From contig NW_026944390.1 in the NCBI RefSeq assembly GCF_033439725.1, positions 372,001 through 436,000 on the forward strand: DNA of 64,000 bases, in the 5' to 3' direction. The translations under genes were made by a program, and so were the position numbers. A model generated the notes under the pieces. It worked only from the letters and a program-made list of their open reading frames with translations. It was not told the origin of the DNA and searched no databases. Of the stretch, positions 12,701-24,529 are shown in pieces (the stretch's first letter is position 1; every line of letters begins with the position of its first letter). This DNA comes from Neurospora tetraspora. Taxonomy: Eukaryota > Ascomycota > Sordariomycetes > Sordariales > Sordariaceae.

Positions 12701-13630
12701 CCCACAAACGAGGCTCTCCGGGTTGTTTCGGCGTTGTTCTTGCGCATTCTGCGTCTCGCAGCCGAGAAGTTGGACAAAGTAAGAGCTGAAGCGCAGACCG
12801 CTTTAGCTCTGGTTCTAAAGCCGAAGTGAGTACAATCCGATTGCCTGACGTTATTGTCAACAAAGATGCTGACAGGTTCCAGTTGCTCTGCTAGGGTTCG
12901 CGAATCGACTTTCTCTTCCAGAGTTTACTTTGGCTTCTTGCTCAATTTGCTGTTCGAAGACGTATTACAACCCACCATATCAGACACTCTTAAGGCTGAC
13001 CCAGATACCTGGATGGAAGAGCTCCTGGCAGGACTCGTATCATCCGCTGACACCGGAAATGAAGAGCTTGTCATCGCAACCAGAGCTGCCCTGTGCGAGT
13101 TTTGCCAACAGTCAAAGGAAAATACGGACGCTGTGTGCACTGCACTTCTCCGCAACCTCAAAAGCAGGCAAGGCCAGGACCGCGTATTAGTTCCGACACT
13201 GGAGATCACCGCTTTCCTGCTCCATGTGGGCATCTTTCAGACATGTGACAAGATCAACTACAAGAGCCTATGCTTACAGGTCCAAAAAGCTTGCTATAAG
13301 ACGGGTAACGTCCGCAAGATCGAGGCCTGCATCAGGGTCTATGGCGCCGTCGCTGAGCTCGGTCGGTCCCGCGGCTCTGATCAGGCATCTGTGGACGGTA
13401 CAGATGAACAGCGGAAACAAGAGGGCATCACGGACGCTCGTAAGAGACTCGGTGCCCTCATGATGCATCCATGGCCGCGTATCAGGAGCTTCGTTGTCGA
13501 CGAACTCTGGGGATTGACCTCAATCAGCCTCAATGACCCAGCAGCAGAGAAGCTGAAGGGCGTTGATTGGGGTAAGGCTGAAAAGGGGTCTGTGAAATCG
13601 CTGGTTGAGGCTCTCGAGTTGGGCAGCTAG
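9749..13630 (+). CDS. TBCD: Tubulin-folding cofactor D (TBCD/Alp1)
   Basis: Three exons: 9749-9919, 9974-12825 and 12883-13630, totalling 1256 residues, close to the usual ~1150-1250. Cofactor D captures beta-tubulin after CCT and forms the supercomplex with cofactors E and C that releases alpha/beta heterodimer; it is cytosolic. The protein is an alpha-helical HEAT/ARM solenoid, with the conserved N-terminal block LLDPYLPKWLP, YRNKLLSTRSDLLTPLPR and KVIVRFLNNE. The C-terminal region after the second intron (RVRESTFSSRVYFGFL) corresponds to the TFCD C-terminal domain. The second intron's acceptor is ambiguous: 12882 (CCAG) and 12921 (TTCCAG) are both in frame and differ by 13 residues. I chose 12882 because it keeps the SSRVYF block. 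No duplication or break is seen. Confidence 0.88.
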
Positions 13631-16600
13631 ACCGCCTCTTTCGCTCATGTAGGCAGTAAGCATGGAACACCCGAAGGAGAAAAGTCCGCGCCAATAATGA
13701 CTCGAGCTTTTCGAGATTTCACCCAACCACGGTCGAGAAACTGTTCCCGCCGCTCCATCCACATGCATCCGTTGACATTTTTTGTCTAGCACAAAACGAG
13801 CCGTCAGTTTTCTTGCTGTTGATCTGTCATTCGGCCTGCTCAACTGTCGATTCAGCATTTTCTATAGAGCAACGAGACAGCAAACCTTTCCAAGGGAAAT
13901 TCACGCAAGCGTACATACAACCACCACGCGCACAGGCAACACTCTTTTGGTTAGTCATCCGAAAGTTGGAATTGCAAAGAAACCCGTGGTCAAGGACAGA
14001 CGGCCCACCCGGAAATCAAGGCTCCTCCCCCCAAAACCGCTAAAGTTCACCTGCGTATCGTGACATTCTCAAAGTTATATGCGTGGATAACCGGTGGTGT
14101 CGTTTCTGACTGCTGGAGAATTCCAAAAGCCAGATAACATTCATAGAGTGGCTGTGCGTATTGGGTGAGAAGGGAGAACAGGTGTCGACGGACTTTCGAC
14201 CGATCGTTGTGGACAACTTGTCCACAAAAACAGATCGGATCGTAAACACGGCAAACAAAAATGGAATGCAGTCGTAGCAAACCTACAAATGACCAGAATC
14301 GTGATGTCATGTCAGGTGACCACAGAGAGGAGCTGAACCGTACCGGGCTACAACCTAAGTCCAGGTCGCCGATTAATATCGGTACCGCTGTGTGAATGCC
14401 GGGGTGTACAAATGGTGTTTCTGCTCGCCTGTGGGCCTTGATGCTTGGCCTGGATTGCCCCTTCGACCTACACATGACAAGTCTTCTCTTCCACATGTGA
14501 GGGCTGCTTCTGTGGGTGCTCTGTAGAGGTTAGACGTTCAGAGCTCGACGATGAACGGTCAACAGCTCTGTTTCACAAAAGCCTTGATATACCTTAGTCA
14601 GCATTCGCCATGATGGGCTTACTGCTCGGCTCAAGGGTCCAGTTGATACCATAAGGTATGCGGCACTCTAAACGATAAGGATCTGATGCGTTGTTTGTGT
14701 AATGTGATAGGTATCATAGCAACTGCAAGGAACTACACTACACACGAGGGCATAAAGGATTGCAACGGCGATAGATCGAAACAATCGGTTGTGGCTGACG
14801 GGTTTGTCCGCTGCTGACTGAAGTCTATCAATACCACCACCACCATTGAAGCTTCTCACCAGCATATTGAGTTATACGCTCATCAGCTTCAAACAATTGG
14901 GATCATCATGTTCTACATTACAGGAAAACCCACAGTGGCCTTTACATACACATGTACAATCTCGGGGCGATGGAGGTTCGGGTTATTTGGGTGGCTGGTG
15001 GCCGAGTTTCATTTCACAAGCGCTCGGCCGTTTCCAGAAGGCTACTACAAGATTGGGTTGATGGATGTTTGGTTCTTCACCAAGTTAGAACTACGACTAT
15101 GATGGCCAGATGGTTTCACACTACTATATCCAACTACATACCTCGTCATCTTGCGAAAACATATGTTGCTTCGGCGTTATGATGAGGATTCGGTGTTACG
15201 AATGAGTAGGTTCACGGAGCTTTCCACCTTGACCGAGTCGGAGGCTGGCCGCTGGACAACGTACGGCGGACGACGGCAGCCGGACTTGGCATGCTTCTCG
15301 GATCGCGGGCAATATAGACAAACCACGGGACGATTCGATCTTTCGGTTTTAGTACCACGCCCAATGCCAAAAGCAAACCGAAAAGTCAACCGGCGACGAC
15401 AAGCTTCACAAACACCGTCGGCAAGCCTGCCATTGGGAACTGGGAAGACTACCCATCCGCCAGGGCATGGACATTATCCAGTTGCAATATGATAAGCCCG
15501 ACCAGACGGAACGACCAGACCGGTGAACATATGTAACGCAAATAAAATCATCAAGGTTTTGCTTTGATCCATTCCCGTCATTGCGTTCTTGGGTGATAAG
15601 CCATGGAACTTCATCCTGTCCAACTTCCTCTACACAGTAGGTACATACCATTCCGACGAAGCTCTCGTACACAAAGAGAGTAGGTAAGGTAGCGTACACT
15701 CGGATCCCGGGGCAGGGCAGAGCAAATCTCGATGTCGGTCGGCTTGCGACCTGCCAATTAATACCGCCCTATGCTGTGTGCCCGTGGATGCATATCTCTC
15801 CGAGTCTGTTTTTTTTTTAAAAAAAAAATCCCGTCAAGACAAGAATGTGTCGGGAAAGTGATAGGAGTAAAAGCACGTAAGAAGTTGTATTGTCGTGGCC
15901 CAAGCGATCGATACCTTACTATCCTCGAGATATCATGTTGTGGGGGTTTGGTTCACATTCACAACTCCAAAATCGCAAACCGCTGCCCGTCCTCCCCGTC
16001 GTTGCTCGTTGTTTGGGCATCGCTGGGCCCGATATACCCATGACAAGACAAGCCAGCCACTCCGTCACTTTTGACAGGAGAGGTATGTATCACTGCGCAA
16101 GCCATTGCGTGTGGCTTTGACGCTATACAAAAAAGATCCTACTCGGATCTTGAAAGAATCGAACTCGAAGAAGAACCTCGCATCACAACAATTTGGAGAT
16201 TCCATGGAGAGAACAAACAGCCTCAACAAAAGTTGCCTACATACACTGCCGAGCGGATGGCTACAACCGAGAACTGCAAATGCAATGCGACCTGACACGG
16301 CAGGCAACAGTAATGGCGATAGTATTGGCCATTTATACACCGTCAACAATCTGTACTGTACTGTGTCTCTTGCGCCATGGCGCATATAATAGTGCGGTGG
16401 CCAACGAGGACGACCACTCGCTATAATAGCCCTTTTCAGACTTCAGAGCAGCTAGCTGGGTTTTCTCTGTTGCGTACTGCCGTCTGAAAGAAACCAGTGA
16501 TACTTATCTATCGCTGTCAAGCTGTCTTCTACCAGAGTGAGGTGTCTGTCGTGGGAAACCCATAGCTCGGAAACAAATAGGTATGGATTACTCCAGCCGT

Positions 16601-18212
16601 TTTCATTTTCAAACACGCCTACCGCTTCGTCCTGCCTCCATTCCCGCACTTGTGGCTTTTTGTGTTGCAGTTGCACTTTGGCAGTCGTCGTCGTCGTCGT
16701 CGTCGTCCTCGTCGTTACAAGGAAGCTTACTTACCCTACCAATACGTCTCTGGCTGCTTGCACATGCTGTTGTTGCTGTGTGTAACGCCAACCCCGGATT
16801 GACACGGACGGGAACGACGTTGCGACAATTAGAAAATGGGCTTCCATCATTTGTCCATTTACGAACCAACCAACTGTCGAAAAGATGACACTGTAACCTC
16901 TTTGCATCCGAGCTCCTCTGCTGCTGCACAAACTTTTGGCTGCGCGAATGCGATATTTTCAAGAGTTCTTCCCAGCCGCCCGCTTTTTATGAGGGACTGA
17001 AAACAGATGGATCGATCAATCACAGTGGTCTTTCTGTAACGGGCGAAAAATGATGGACAAGTAACAGTGTTCCTAACTCGACCATTCAAGACTCGAACCA
17101 CAATTTCGCACCACGGGCATGATGCCTGATTGATTGAACTCTTCCGAGTCCGTGAGGAAGTTTACATACAATTTACGAGAAAATGAAATGAAATGACCGA
17201 GAAGGAATAAAAGAAGGAGGCCCGCTAAAGACGTATACTACCCCGTATAGGGATGAAACATCCGCTCGCCGTGCCGCTGAGCGTGCGAGCGGGCCGAAGC
17301 CGTTGAGGGGTCAGCGTCAGCAGCGTCCATCAGCACACACAAAAAATCGAAATGGGTGCACAAGCGTTGAAAGTGGACAGCGAAAGCGTGCGGAAGCCGG
17401 CTTGGCTTGCCCTGGCTTGTCAAGGTCATGGATTCGAGGCACATGAAATTCACGGAAAGGAGGGGGGGAGGGAAAGAAAAAAAGAGGGTGAGAACTCCGA
17501 ACTCACTAATAGGAACAAAAGGATTGTCGGGCGGAATAGCGGAAAGGGAAGAAGCCCACTTCGCCAAGTCGTGAAAAAACGGGTGTTGAAAAACGAACTT
17601 CACTGCGTTCCAGACAACCGTTACGCCAACGAACAGAGAGGAACAAACACATGCAAGCGATCAGCAACAATTCAGCATCGATCCAAAGTGGAGATCAGGA
17701 ACTTCCCGGGCCGGACTGGTGGAGGAGATTTCTTGTGGAGCTCCCTTTCGTTGTGAATTTCTCTTTGCAGAAGCAGCAGAGCGAGAATGATACGACGGGA
17801 GCATTACGGCGTTCTTTACATAGTACAGAAATGCCCCCACCGGACCGTTCGAAGGAACGCAACACGGTTCGGGAGGGGAGGGGCCGGGGGAGATGATCAG
17901 CCTATACCGCTTTTTCATCACGTCGAAGTCGTGATCGACAAAAGGTGAACGGGGGTTGGGTGATGGTTTATTGAATATGCGAGGTTGCGTTTCACGTGTT
18001 ACAGAAGGAAGGACAGGGTCTGTCGTTGATAAAGGTCCGAGCTCGTTTAATCGAATTTTCCTTCTAGGCGACTCCGCATACAAGTATGCGCAAGCATGTA
18101 TGTATGCGAGATATGGAAACAAAAGATGACAGTCAACATCGCATTGGATCGTCCGGTCCAGACGCAGGAGACGATTGGATCGCTACGATCTGTTCGGATG
18201 CACGACGCGACG
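13631..18212. other. Intergenic, gene-poor (4.6 kb)
   Basis: ORFs of 60-150 codons occur on both strands, but none shows family motifs, codon-pattern continuity or plausible splicing. The longest ATG-initiated ones are minus 14047-14496 (149 codons) and plus 17352-17756 (134 codons); both look random. A GTC microsatellite lies at 16684-16714 and there are several homopolymer A/T runs (for example near 15810). Small GGACCG-containing words near 17845 and 18860 may belong to the inverted-repeat element just downstream. Confidence 0.55.
16684..16714. repeat. (GTC)n microsatellite
   Basis: About nine GTC triplets with one CTC interruption, in non-coding DNA. Confidence 0.85.
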
Positions 18213-18820
18213 AAGTCGACGTGCCGCTTTCCATGCACACATAGACCCATTTCAATGCGCACATAGTCCCCCCCCCCCCACTTTTTTTGGGGTGTTCAAC
18301 AACACGGGCATCTGTATCAGCCGCGCATTACCAAATCCACGATAACTTAAAGTCATCCAGAGTCTCCAATCTGGTCAATTGGCTAAGGTACTATTGAGGT
18401 TATTAGAGTTGTTGGCATTGGTCTCGCCGTTTGCTGCCATCTTAACGAAGAATTGGATAAGTGGGATGCGCTTCTCGACAAACTGGACAAGGGAGAGCAG
18501 GTCTACGATCCATCTGAGGACCAACAGACCAAGAAGCGAACTAAAGCGTCGTAACGGATCACGGGGAAGCCACAAACAACGTAACAATGATTTCATTGAT
18601 AGTGATAGTGATAATGGAAGTGGCAGTGGTAGCGATAGCGATAGCGACAGCGATGGAGATGGCGATGGCTTCAAATCAGTTGAAGTACGAAAGAGGGCGC
18701 GATATAGTGAGGTTGACGGGCGCGGTTGGGAGCCAGAGATTGGCTGCACACCCAAAAAAGTGGGGGGACTATGTGCGCATTGAAATGGGTCTATTTGTCC
18801 ATGGATTGCGTCGACGTGCA
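18213..18820. repeat. Imperfect inverted-repeat element (MITE-like) enclosing a gene-like fragment
   Basis: The arm at about 18236-18297 is repeated in inverse orientation at about 18748-18805. Both contain TAGACCCATTTCAATGCGCA followed by CATAGT, a C run and an A/T run before GGTGT. Similarity decays outward toward 18213 and 18820. The ~450 bp between the arms is not random. It includes a 35-codon charged open stretch (18447-18554; EELDKWDALLDKLDKGEQ) and, in another frame, an Asp/Ser/Gly-rich stretch (about 18590-18670) followed by RKRARYSEVDGRGWEPE. This resembles a decayed gene fragment captured between inverted repeats. No target-site duplication was identified, and the outer limits are uncertain. 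Confidence 0.6.
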
Positions 18821-19383
18821 GCTAGTGAAGGAAAAAGCAAAGAAAAAAAGACTTTTACCGGACCGTTTCGTTTCCGGCGGTTATAGCCAGATTTCATAAC
18901 AGACAACAACTCATCTCAGCAACAGCATCAACGCCATGAGCGAAGTGTTTTTATATACATAACTCGGGTTGTCTTTTTTGACTTGTCTGTTTCGTCCGAA
19001 CGAGCCCCCCATCATGTCATCCCATCTCTCTCACTCCCGTCCGCCCGCAGCCATTATTCCCCTTTCCCCCTGACTTTTGCCCCCCTTTTTTGCGCCGCTT
19101 CCGCTCTCACATCACCTCATTCATCCGCCAACCAATGTTTTGCATTGGAAAAATGCAGATTGCAGACAGCTCATTCATTGTCGCAAATGGACAGACTGTC
19201 ACTAAAGCTTTGCTAATAGGGCTAGGGCTCGACTAGTGTAGGTTATGATCCGTCGTTCCACTGTACCCTTACCCGCAAAGCATCTCTGTCCCGTCTCTAG
19301 CCCGTCTCTGGCCCCTCTTGTCAGACGATGGAAACGACGATCAAAGAGGAGGATCAACACTTGATTGCCGTCTTCCTATAAGA
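18821..19383. other. Intergenic spacer before the retrotransposon
   Basis: Pyrimidine-rich, with no ORF of interest. It contains a TAGGGCTAGGGCTCG word at about 19215-19230; the GGGCTCG part also occurs immediately after the other end of the retrotransposon (24530-24536). Confidence 0.5.
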
Positions 19384-19564
19384 TGTGATGGTGCAGAATT
19401 GATTGATTGAAGAGTGTGTGTGACTGACTCGCCTAGAAGATATAGGGGGTGCTAGGGTAACCTAGATATGCCCAGAAATCAGGTAATATCAGGTGGCTAG
19501 AGCGCTAACCTCCATATAGTATGGCTAAAACCACCCTTGAATCTAATATACCCTCTCACTTACA
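19384..19564 (-). repeat. 3' LTR of copia element
   Basis: About 181 bp, aligned end to end with the right-hand copy. Differences are mostly C/T and G/A. The inner border on the minus strand follows a purine-rich tract (AGAAGG) as expected for a polypurine tract. Confidence 0.8.
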
Positions 19565-22500
19565 AACCTTCTAAATAGGGTAAAAGTAAAGCTATTTATA
19601 GAATCTCTCTTTTGGCACGTCAATTTCTCCAACTAAACTATAAATATTCTCTAAAATATTATCCGGAATTTCCTTATCTATTCCTATCTCCTTACGAGCT
19701 AGTATATTCGTTATTCCTATTAATTCTTAGAATTTCTCGTAATCTAATTATCCTAGAACCTTTATCAATCTATCAGCTAGTATCTTCTTCGTCTCTAAAT
19801 ATTCAATTTCAATCCTTCCCTCTATAATTTCTTACCTTAATTAATAATAATAGCTATCAACATACTTCAATTTAATTATTAGTTTCGCTACTTTAATAAT
19901 TAATATATAAATTATTCATATATTATTATAACCGATTATAGATATATCCTTATCGAAGAGAATATTAATCTCCTTATATAAATGTATAATAACGATAATT
20001 TCCTTAGTAGCGTTTAAAATCGATAAGAATTCTACTTCTATTATAGAAATAAATACCGTCTTTTATTTAATTACACCCTAATAAACTAAATTACTAAAAA
20101 CTTAATTATAAATTTATACGGATTTTTTCGATTTAGAGAATTGTCGGCGTATAATATATTTAAAGCGATTTCGAATTTCGTTAATTTACTATAATAGATG
20201 AAGAGATTAAAGTAGTATTAAAGGTAATATAAAACCTTATTAGTAGCCTTATAATATTAAAGACCGAGATTATAATTATAACGAACTAATTAGTTGACAA
20301 CGAAGGTAATATTAGGCTGGGTAATTATAGCGGCGTATATTATAGAGCCGATAACGACCTAATATTCCCAGATTTTATTGAAAGAGGTTATATTATTATA
20401 AAATATAAATGCTTCATTATTTATCGGAATAAAAGCGAAGGTATAAGAATTTTTAATTAATTTAGTAATTTTATAAATATATTTCCGTTAAGATAATTAA
20501 ATATAATTTACCTCTTAGTTTCGAATAATTTTAATATTTAAAAACTATTAAAGGTTATTACTATTAATAAATTTATACTTCTCTTCCAACTTCTTCATAA
20601 CCCGGGTAACTTTATTGTATTATAATTTATCGAAGGCGAAAATAATATCATTAATATAATAGAAAATTAAAATTCTATTACGTTTAAAAATATATAGGTT
20701 TTCAAATAATGGTTTAAATCCTAAGCTTTCGAAGGTTCTATTAAATTTTCATTACTATAGTAAAAGAATTTGTTAGAAATTATAGAGGGCTTTAAGGATT
20801 TTAAAAATAATATTATATTTTTAATAATTAAGAGGTATATATATATAAATCTCTTTATTAAGGTAGGCGTTAACGAAAGTATTTATTATATTATATTAAA
20901 TAAATTTAAAATCGAATTTAATAACGTAGGCAATAATTAACCGAAATAAGCAATTAATTAACATAGAAGTATACGTTTCCTTATTATAATTATATTACTA
21001 ATTTCCTCTAATTACGAAGTAAACCTTTACCTTTAATAATTAATTATATTTATTAAATTTATATATATATACTTATATATAATTGAAAATTTAAAAACCT
21101 TTAGTACGGGGAACGTCTTCATCGATCTCAATTTATAATTTTATTTCTTTATAGTTATCAAAATATATTTCCTTTATTTACTTAAAGAGATTACTTAAAT
21201 TATAATATTCGAAATTATAATAAGTTTTTAAAATTAGAAGGAGGTTTTATTATTTAATAGAGTCTAATCTATTACCCTTAGAAATGAAGCGGTTAATTTC
21301 TACCTTTCTAACTATCTTACTTTGTTATTACTTAATTAATTAAGTAAATCTCCTAATATTAATACAATTTCCTATAATTCGAAAGTCGGGAAAGAAATAA
21401 GCTTTAGTAAATTTATTATAAGGCCGGTAATAAGAATAATTAGTAATATATTTAATAGGGTAAAGTAATTAAATATAAAATCGATAAATATTTTATTTTA
21501 AATGGTAGCCTCTATTAATTTCAAAACGGTTTCGTTATTGTTTTTTTAAAGTTCGTTATCGAAAAATAACAGTAGGAGAGGGATAAGACCGTTATTTTTT
21601 ATATTTTAAATTATATTAAAGGGTTCAAAATATTATATAAATAATTAAAAAGGTTAATTAATTTGATTAAATAGATTAGCAATTTCATTATTAATTAACT
21701 TTAATCCTTTTTTAAACTTATTAGGGTTCTTTAAATAAATTAAATCTTTATCAAAAAGTATATTACAGGTATAAACGATATGGTTAATCTATGGGTTCTA
21801 AATTTAAGAAATAGAAGAGGTAGTATAGCCAATAAAGAATCCAATCTAAACCTTTAATTAAAACTTTTTACGCTATTACTCTTTCTTCTATATAATACCC
21901 GTTATTATATATATTTTGCAACTATAAATACGTAAATAATTACAAATAGGCTTACAGGGCTCGGTTTATACCCTTTTATAGTAAATTACGAATAAATTTG
22001 ATTTATCGATAAGTAATAAATATAACGTATTTAAAACTACCTCTCCCTACTTTATATTCGAAGAAATCAACAGCGAAATACTCTCCCGGACTAAGTCCCT
22101 TATTTCGTAATTTTCATTTAATTTATCATTTAATTTTTAAAATATTATACGCATTATATTAATAGATAACGGGCCCTTTAAATTTAACGCCTTTAATTTT
22201 ATAAAAATATTCGAAGATTTAAAAATTATAATAATTAAATCGTTTATATTAGAATTTAACAAGTATTTTATATATACGACAGCTAATAAAAGAATTAAAG
22301 CGATTTTAATAAATAAAGAAAGTAGTGTAATTAAAGGAGAGGAGTAAATATTTAAAAACTATTTAATAATAAATTCTTTAAAAGAAATAAAAGAATAAAC
22401 CATGTAATTAACGGAAATAATTATTAAGGGGTTTATAATCCTAATAAAAACTTTGTTTTCGAAGTAGGCATACTAATATAAAATTAATAGTAAAGTTAAA

Positions 22501-24344
22501 GTAGAAGGTTACCTCTTTTAACCGTAATTTTAAAATTCCCCTTTCTCCTTATATTTTTACATTAATAATTCTAAAACCCTTAATATGTATTTAAAATTTA
22601 CTAACCTAAACGCAATCCTTTAAGGACGTTATTCGAAGCGAAAAAAAAAAGATTAATTTTATTGAAAATATAAATAGAAGCCCCGGAATTAAAAATTATA
22701 AAATTCTTAAGTAAATAAATATTACCCTTATAGCTATTCGCATTAAAAGTATTTTATTTAATAAGAAATATTAAATTATAAGTATTAATTTTTCGTCTCT
22801 TTCAATTTTTCGAAATAGTAATTTATATAAAAGTAATAAAACGGTCCCGTATTTAATTCTTAGCCTTCTCAACTTCTTTATTAATTTTTGAATACTTTTC
22901 AAAACTTTTATTCATAAACTTTTAAATAAGGCTACTTAACTTTCATTTAGAATTATCTTTATTTTAAATATTAAATACTAATAGTACATTATTAAATAAA
23001 GGCCTTGTTCGTAAATTTTATAAAACGGCGTAACGCCTCCTCTCTTTTTTAGTTATAAAGAATCTTTTATATTTTTATCCGCATTACAATTCTTCCTTAC
23101 ATTTATTTTCCACTTCTTTTTATAATTAAAATTAAGAGCGTCCTCTTTATTAAACGTAAATTCTTATAAATTAATATAGCTAATACCTTAAACGCTACAA
23201 ACTATAACCTTTACAAAATTAATTAATAATATAGTACGTTCTAATATATTAACCTTTTTAAAATTAATAAATATATCCTTATATTTTAAAAATATCTTTT
23301 TAAATTCGTTATTAAATTTCTAAAAATTATTAACGTAAATAGATTTATATTTATAAATTATATCAATAAAATCGGTAAACTATAAAATAGTAGAGGTTAC
23401 TTTATTAATTCTAAATTGTTTCCTATTTATAATAAGGATTTTCTAATCGGATAATTAGTTTTTAAAATCCTTAAATTATTTCTTTATAATTTCTTTAATA
23501 AAGTCTTAATAATTTAAATAAACTTTAACAATTTAATCGATAGGTCAATAATTAATCTAATTCTTAAGTTCTTTAAATTAATCGCGGGTAGATTTATCCT
23601 ATTTAAATAAAGTATCAGTATAATAAGCAATGATATAAGTATTTATCCAATTACAAATTCGGGTATTAACGTTATCAAAATCCTTCTAATATTTATAGCG
23701 AATATTATACGTATTTTTAATTTAATTATATACTACTTTCCTAACAATTATTAAATCAATAAAGGAGTTAATAATTATACTTTCCTTAATATCCTACTTA
23801 ATACAATATTTATTATCTTCCTTTTCCTCTTCTTCTTTTTCTTCTCCTAAACTTCCTTCCTTATCGTCTTCGTTAGCGCCGGCGGCGGCTTCTTCTTAAA
23901 ATTAAATAGCAATAATAATCTTAATAATAGTACTATTCGTATTAATAGCCGTAATAATAGTAATTATTACAATTATAATTACGGCCTTCTTAATCCGGAT
24001 TCCTCTATTAAATTTAACGAACTCCTTCTTTACCGCTAGAAGGCAATTCTTTACTTACTTAGTAAGGAAGAAATCTTCTGGCTTCGGGGGTAAAACCCTC
24101 TAAATTATAAATCCTCCCTTAAATAGCTAATTACCAAAGTCCTAATTACTATTAACGAATCTCTTGAAAGCTTTATACTAATTAGGCCAGTCAGCAGGGG
24201 TATTAAAAATAACTATAATAACTTTATCGGTAGATTCCTTTAATAAAGATATAACTAACGTTATTAATTTCATAAAGATATTACTTATAATCAATAATTG
24301 TAGCGTTAAACGTAAATACGCAAATCAGACTATTAATTATCAAA

Positions 24345-24529
24345 TATAATAGTATAGAATTAATTAATTAAAGAGTATATATAACTAACTCGCCCAGAAG
24401 ATATAGGGGGTGCTAGGATAACCCAGATATGCCCAGAAATCAGGCAATATGAGGTGGCTGGAGCGCTAACCTCCATATGGTATGGCTAAAACCACCCTTG
24501 AATCTGACACTTCCTCCTCACTTTTAACA
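24345..24529 (-). repeat. 5' LTR of copia element
   Basis: About 185 bp. Its outer two thirds are almost free of RIP-type changes, while the inner third (24345-24390) is AT-shifted. Left-copy TGTGATGGTGCAGAAT corresponds to TATAATAGTATAGAAT here, all G-to-A or C-to-T changes. Confidence 0.8.

Larger units (their letters stand above)
19384..24529 (-). mobile_element. Ty1/copia LTR retrotransposon, RIP-inactivated
   Basis: A 5.15-kb element bounded by direct repeats at 19384-19564 and 24345-24529, which read TGTTA/TGTAA...CA on the minus strand. The interior is extremely AT-rich and full of stops, as expected for RIP. Decayed pol motifs can still be read on the minus strand. A reverse-transcriptase YVDD-box relic appears as FYYINDIIFA (about 20634-20672), and a copia-type RNase H stretch as KTVFISIIEVEFLSILNATK (about 20006-20067), matching the family's KTVS.STTEAEF..L..ATKE pattern. 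Order and strand agree with gag near 23-24.3 kb and pol leftwards. No intact coding capacity remains. The 5-bp flanks (TAAGA left, GGGCT right) do not match, so no target-site duplication is visible. Confidence 0.85.

Noticed and set aside
14047-14496. 149-codon ATG-initiated minus-strand ORF
   Set aside because: No motif, no plausible splicing, composition like random translation of intergenic DNA.
18375-18755. 126-codon minus-strand Leu/Pro/Ser-repeat ORF
   Set aside because: Antisense of the Asp/Ser/Gly-rich stretch inside the inverted-repeat element; its repeats reflect a simple hexamer-like sequence.
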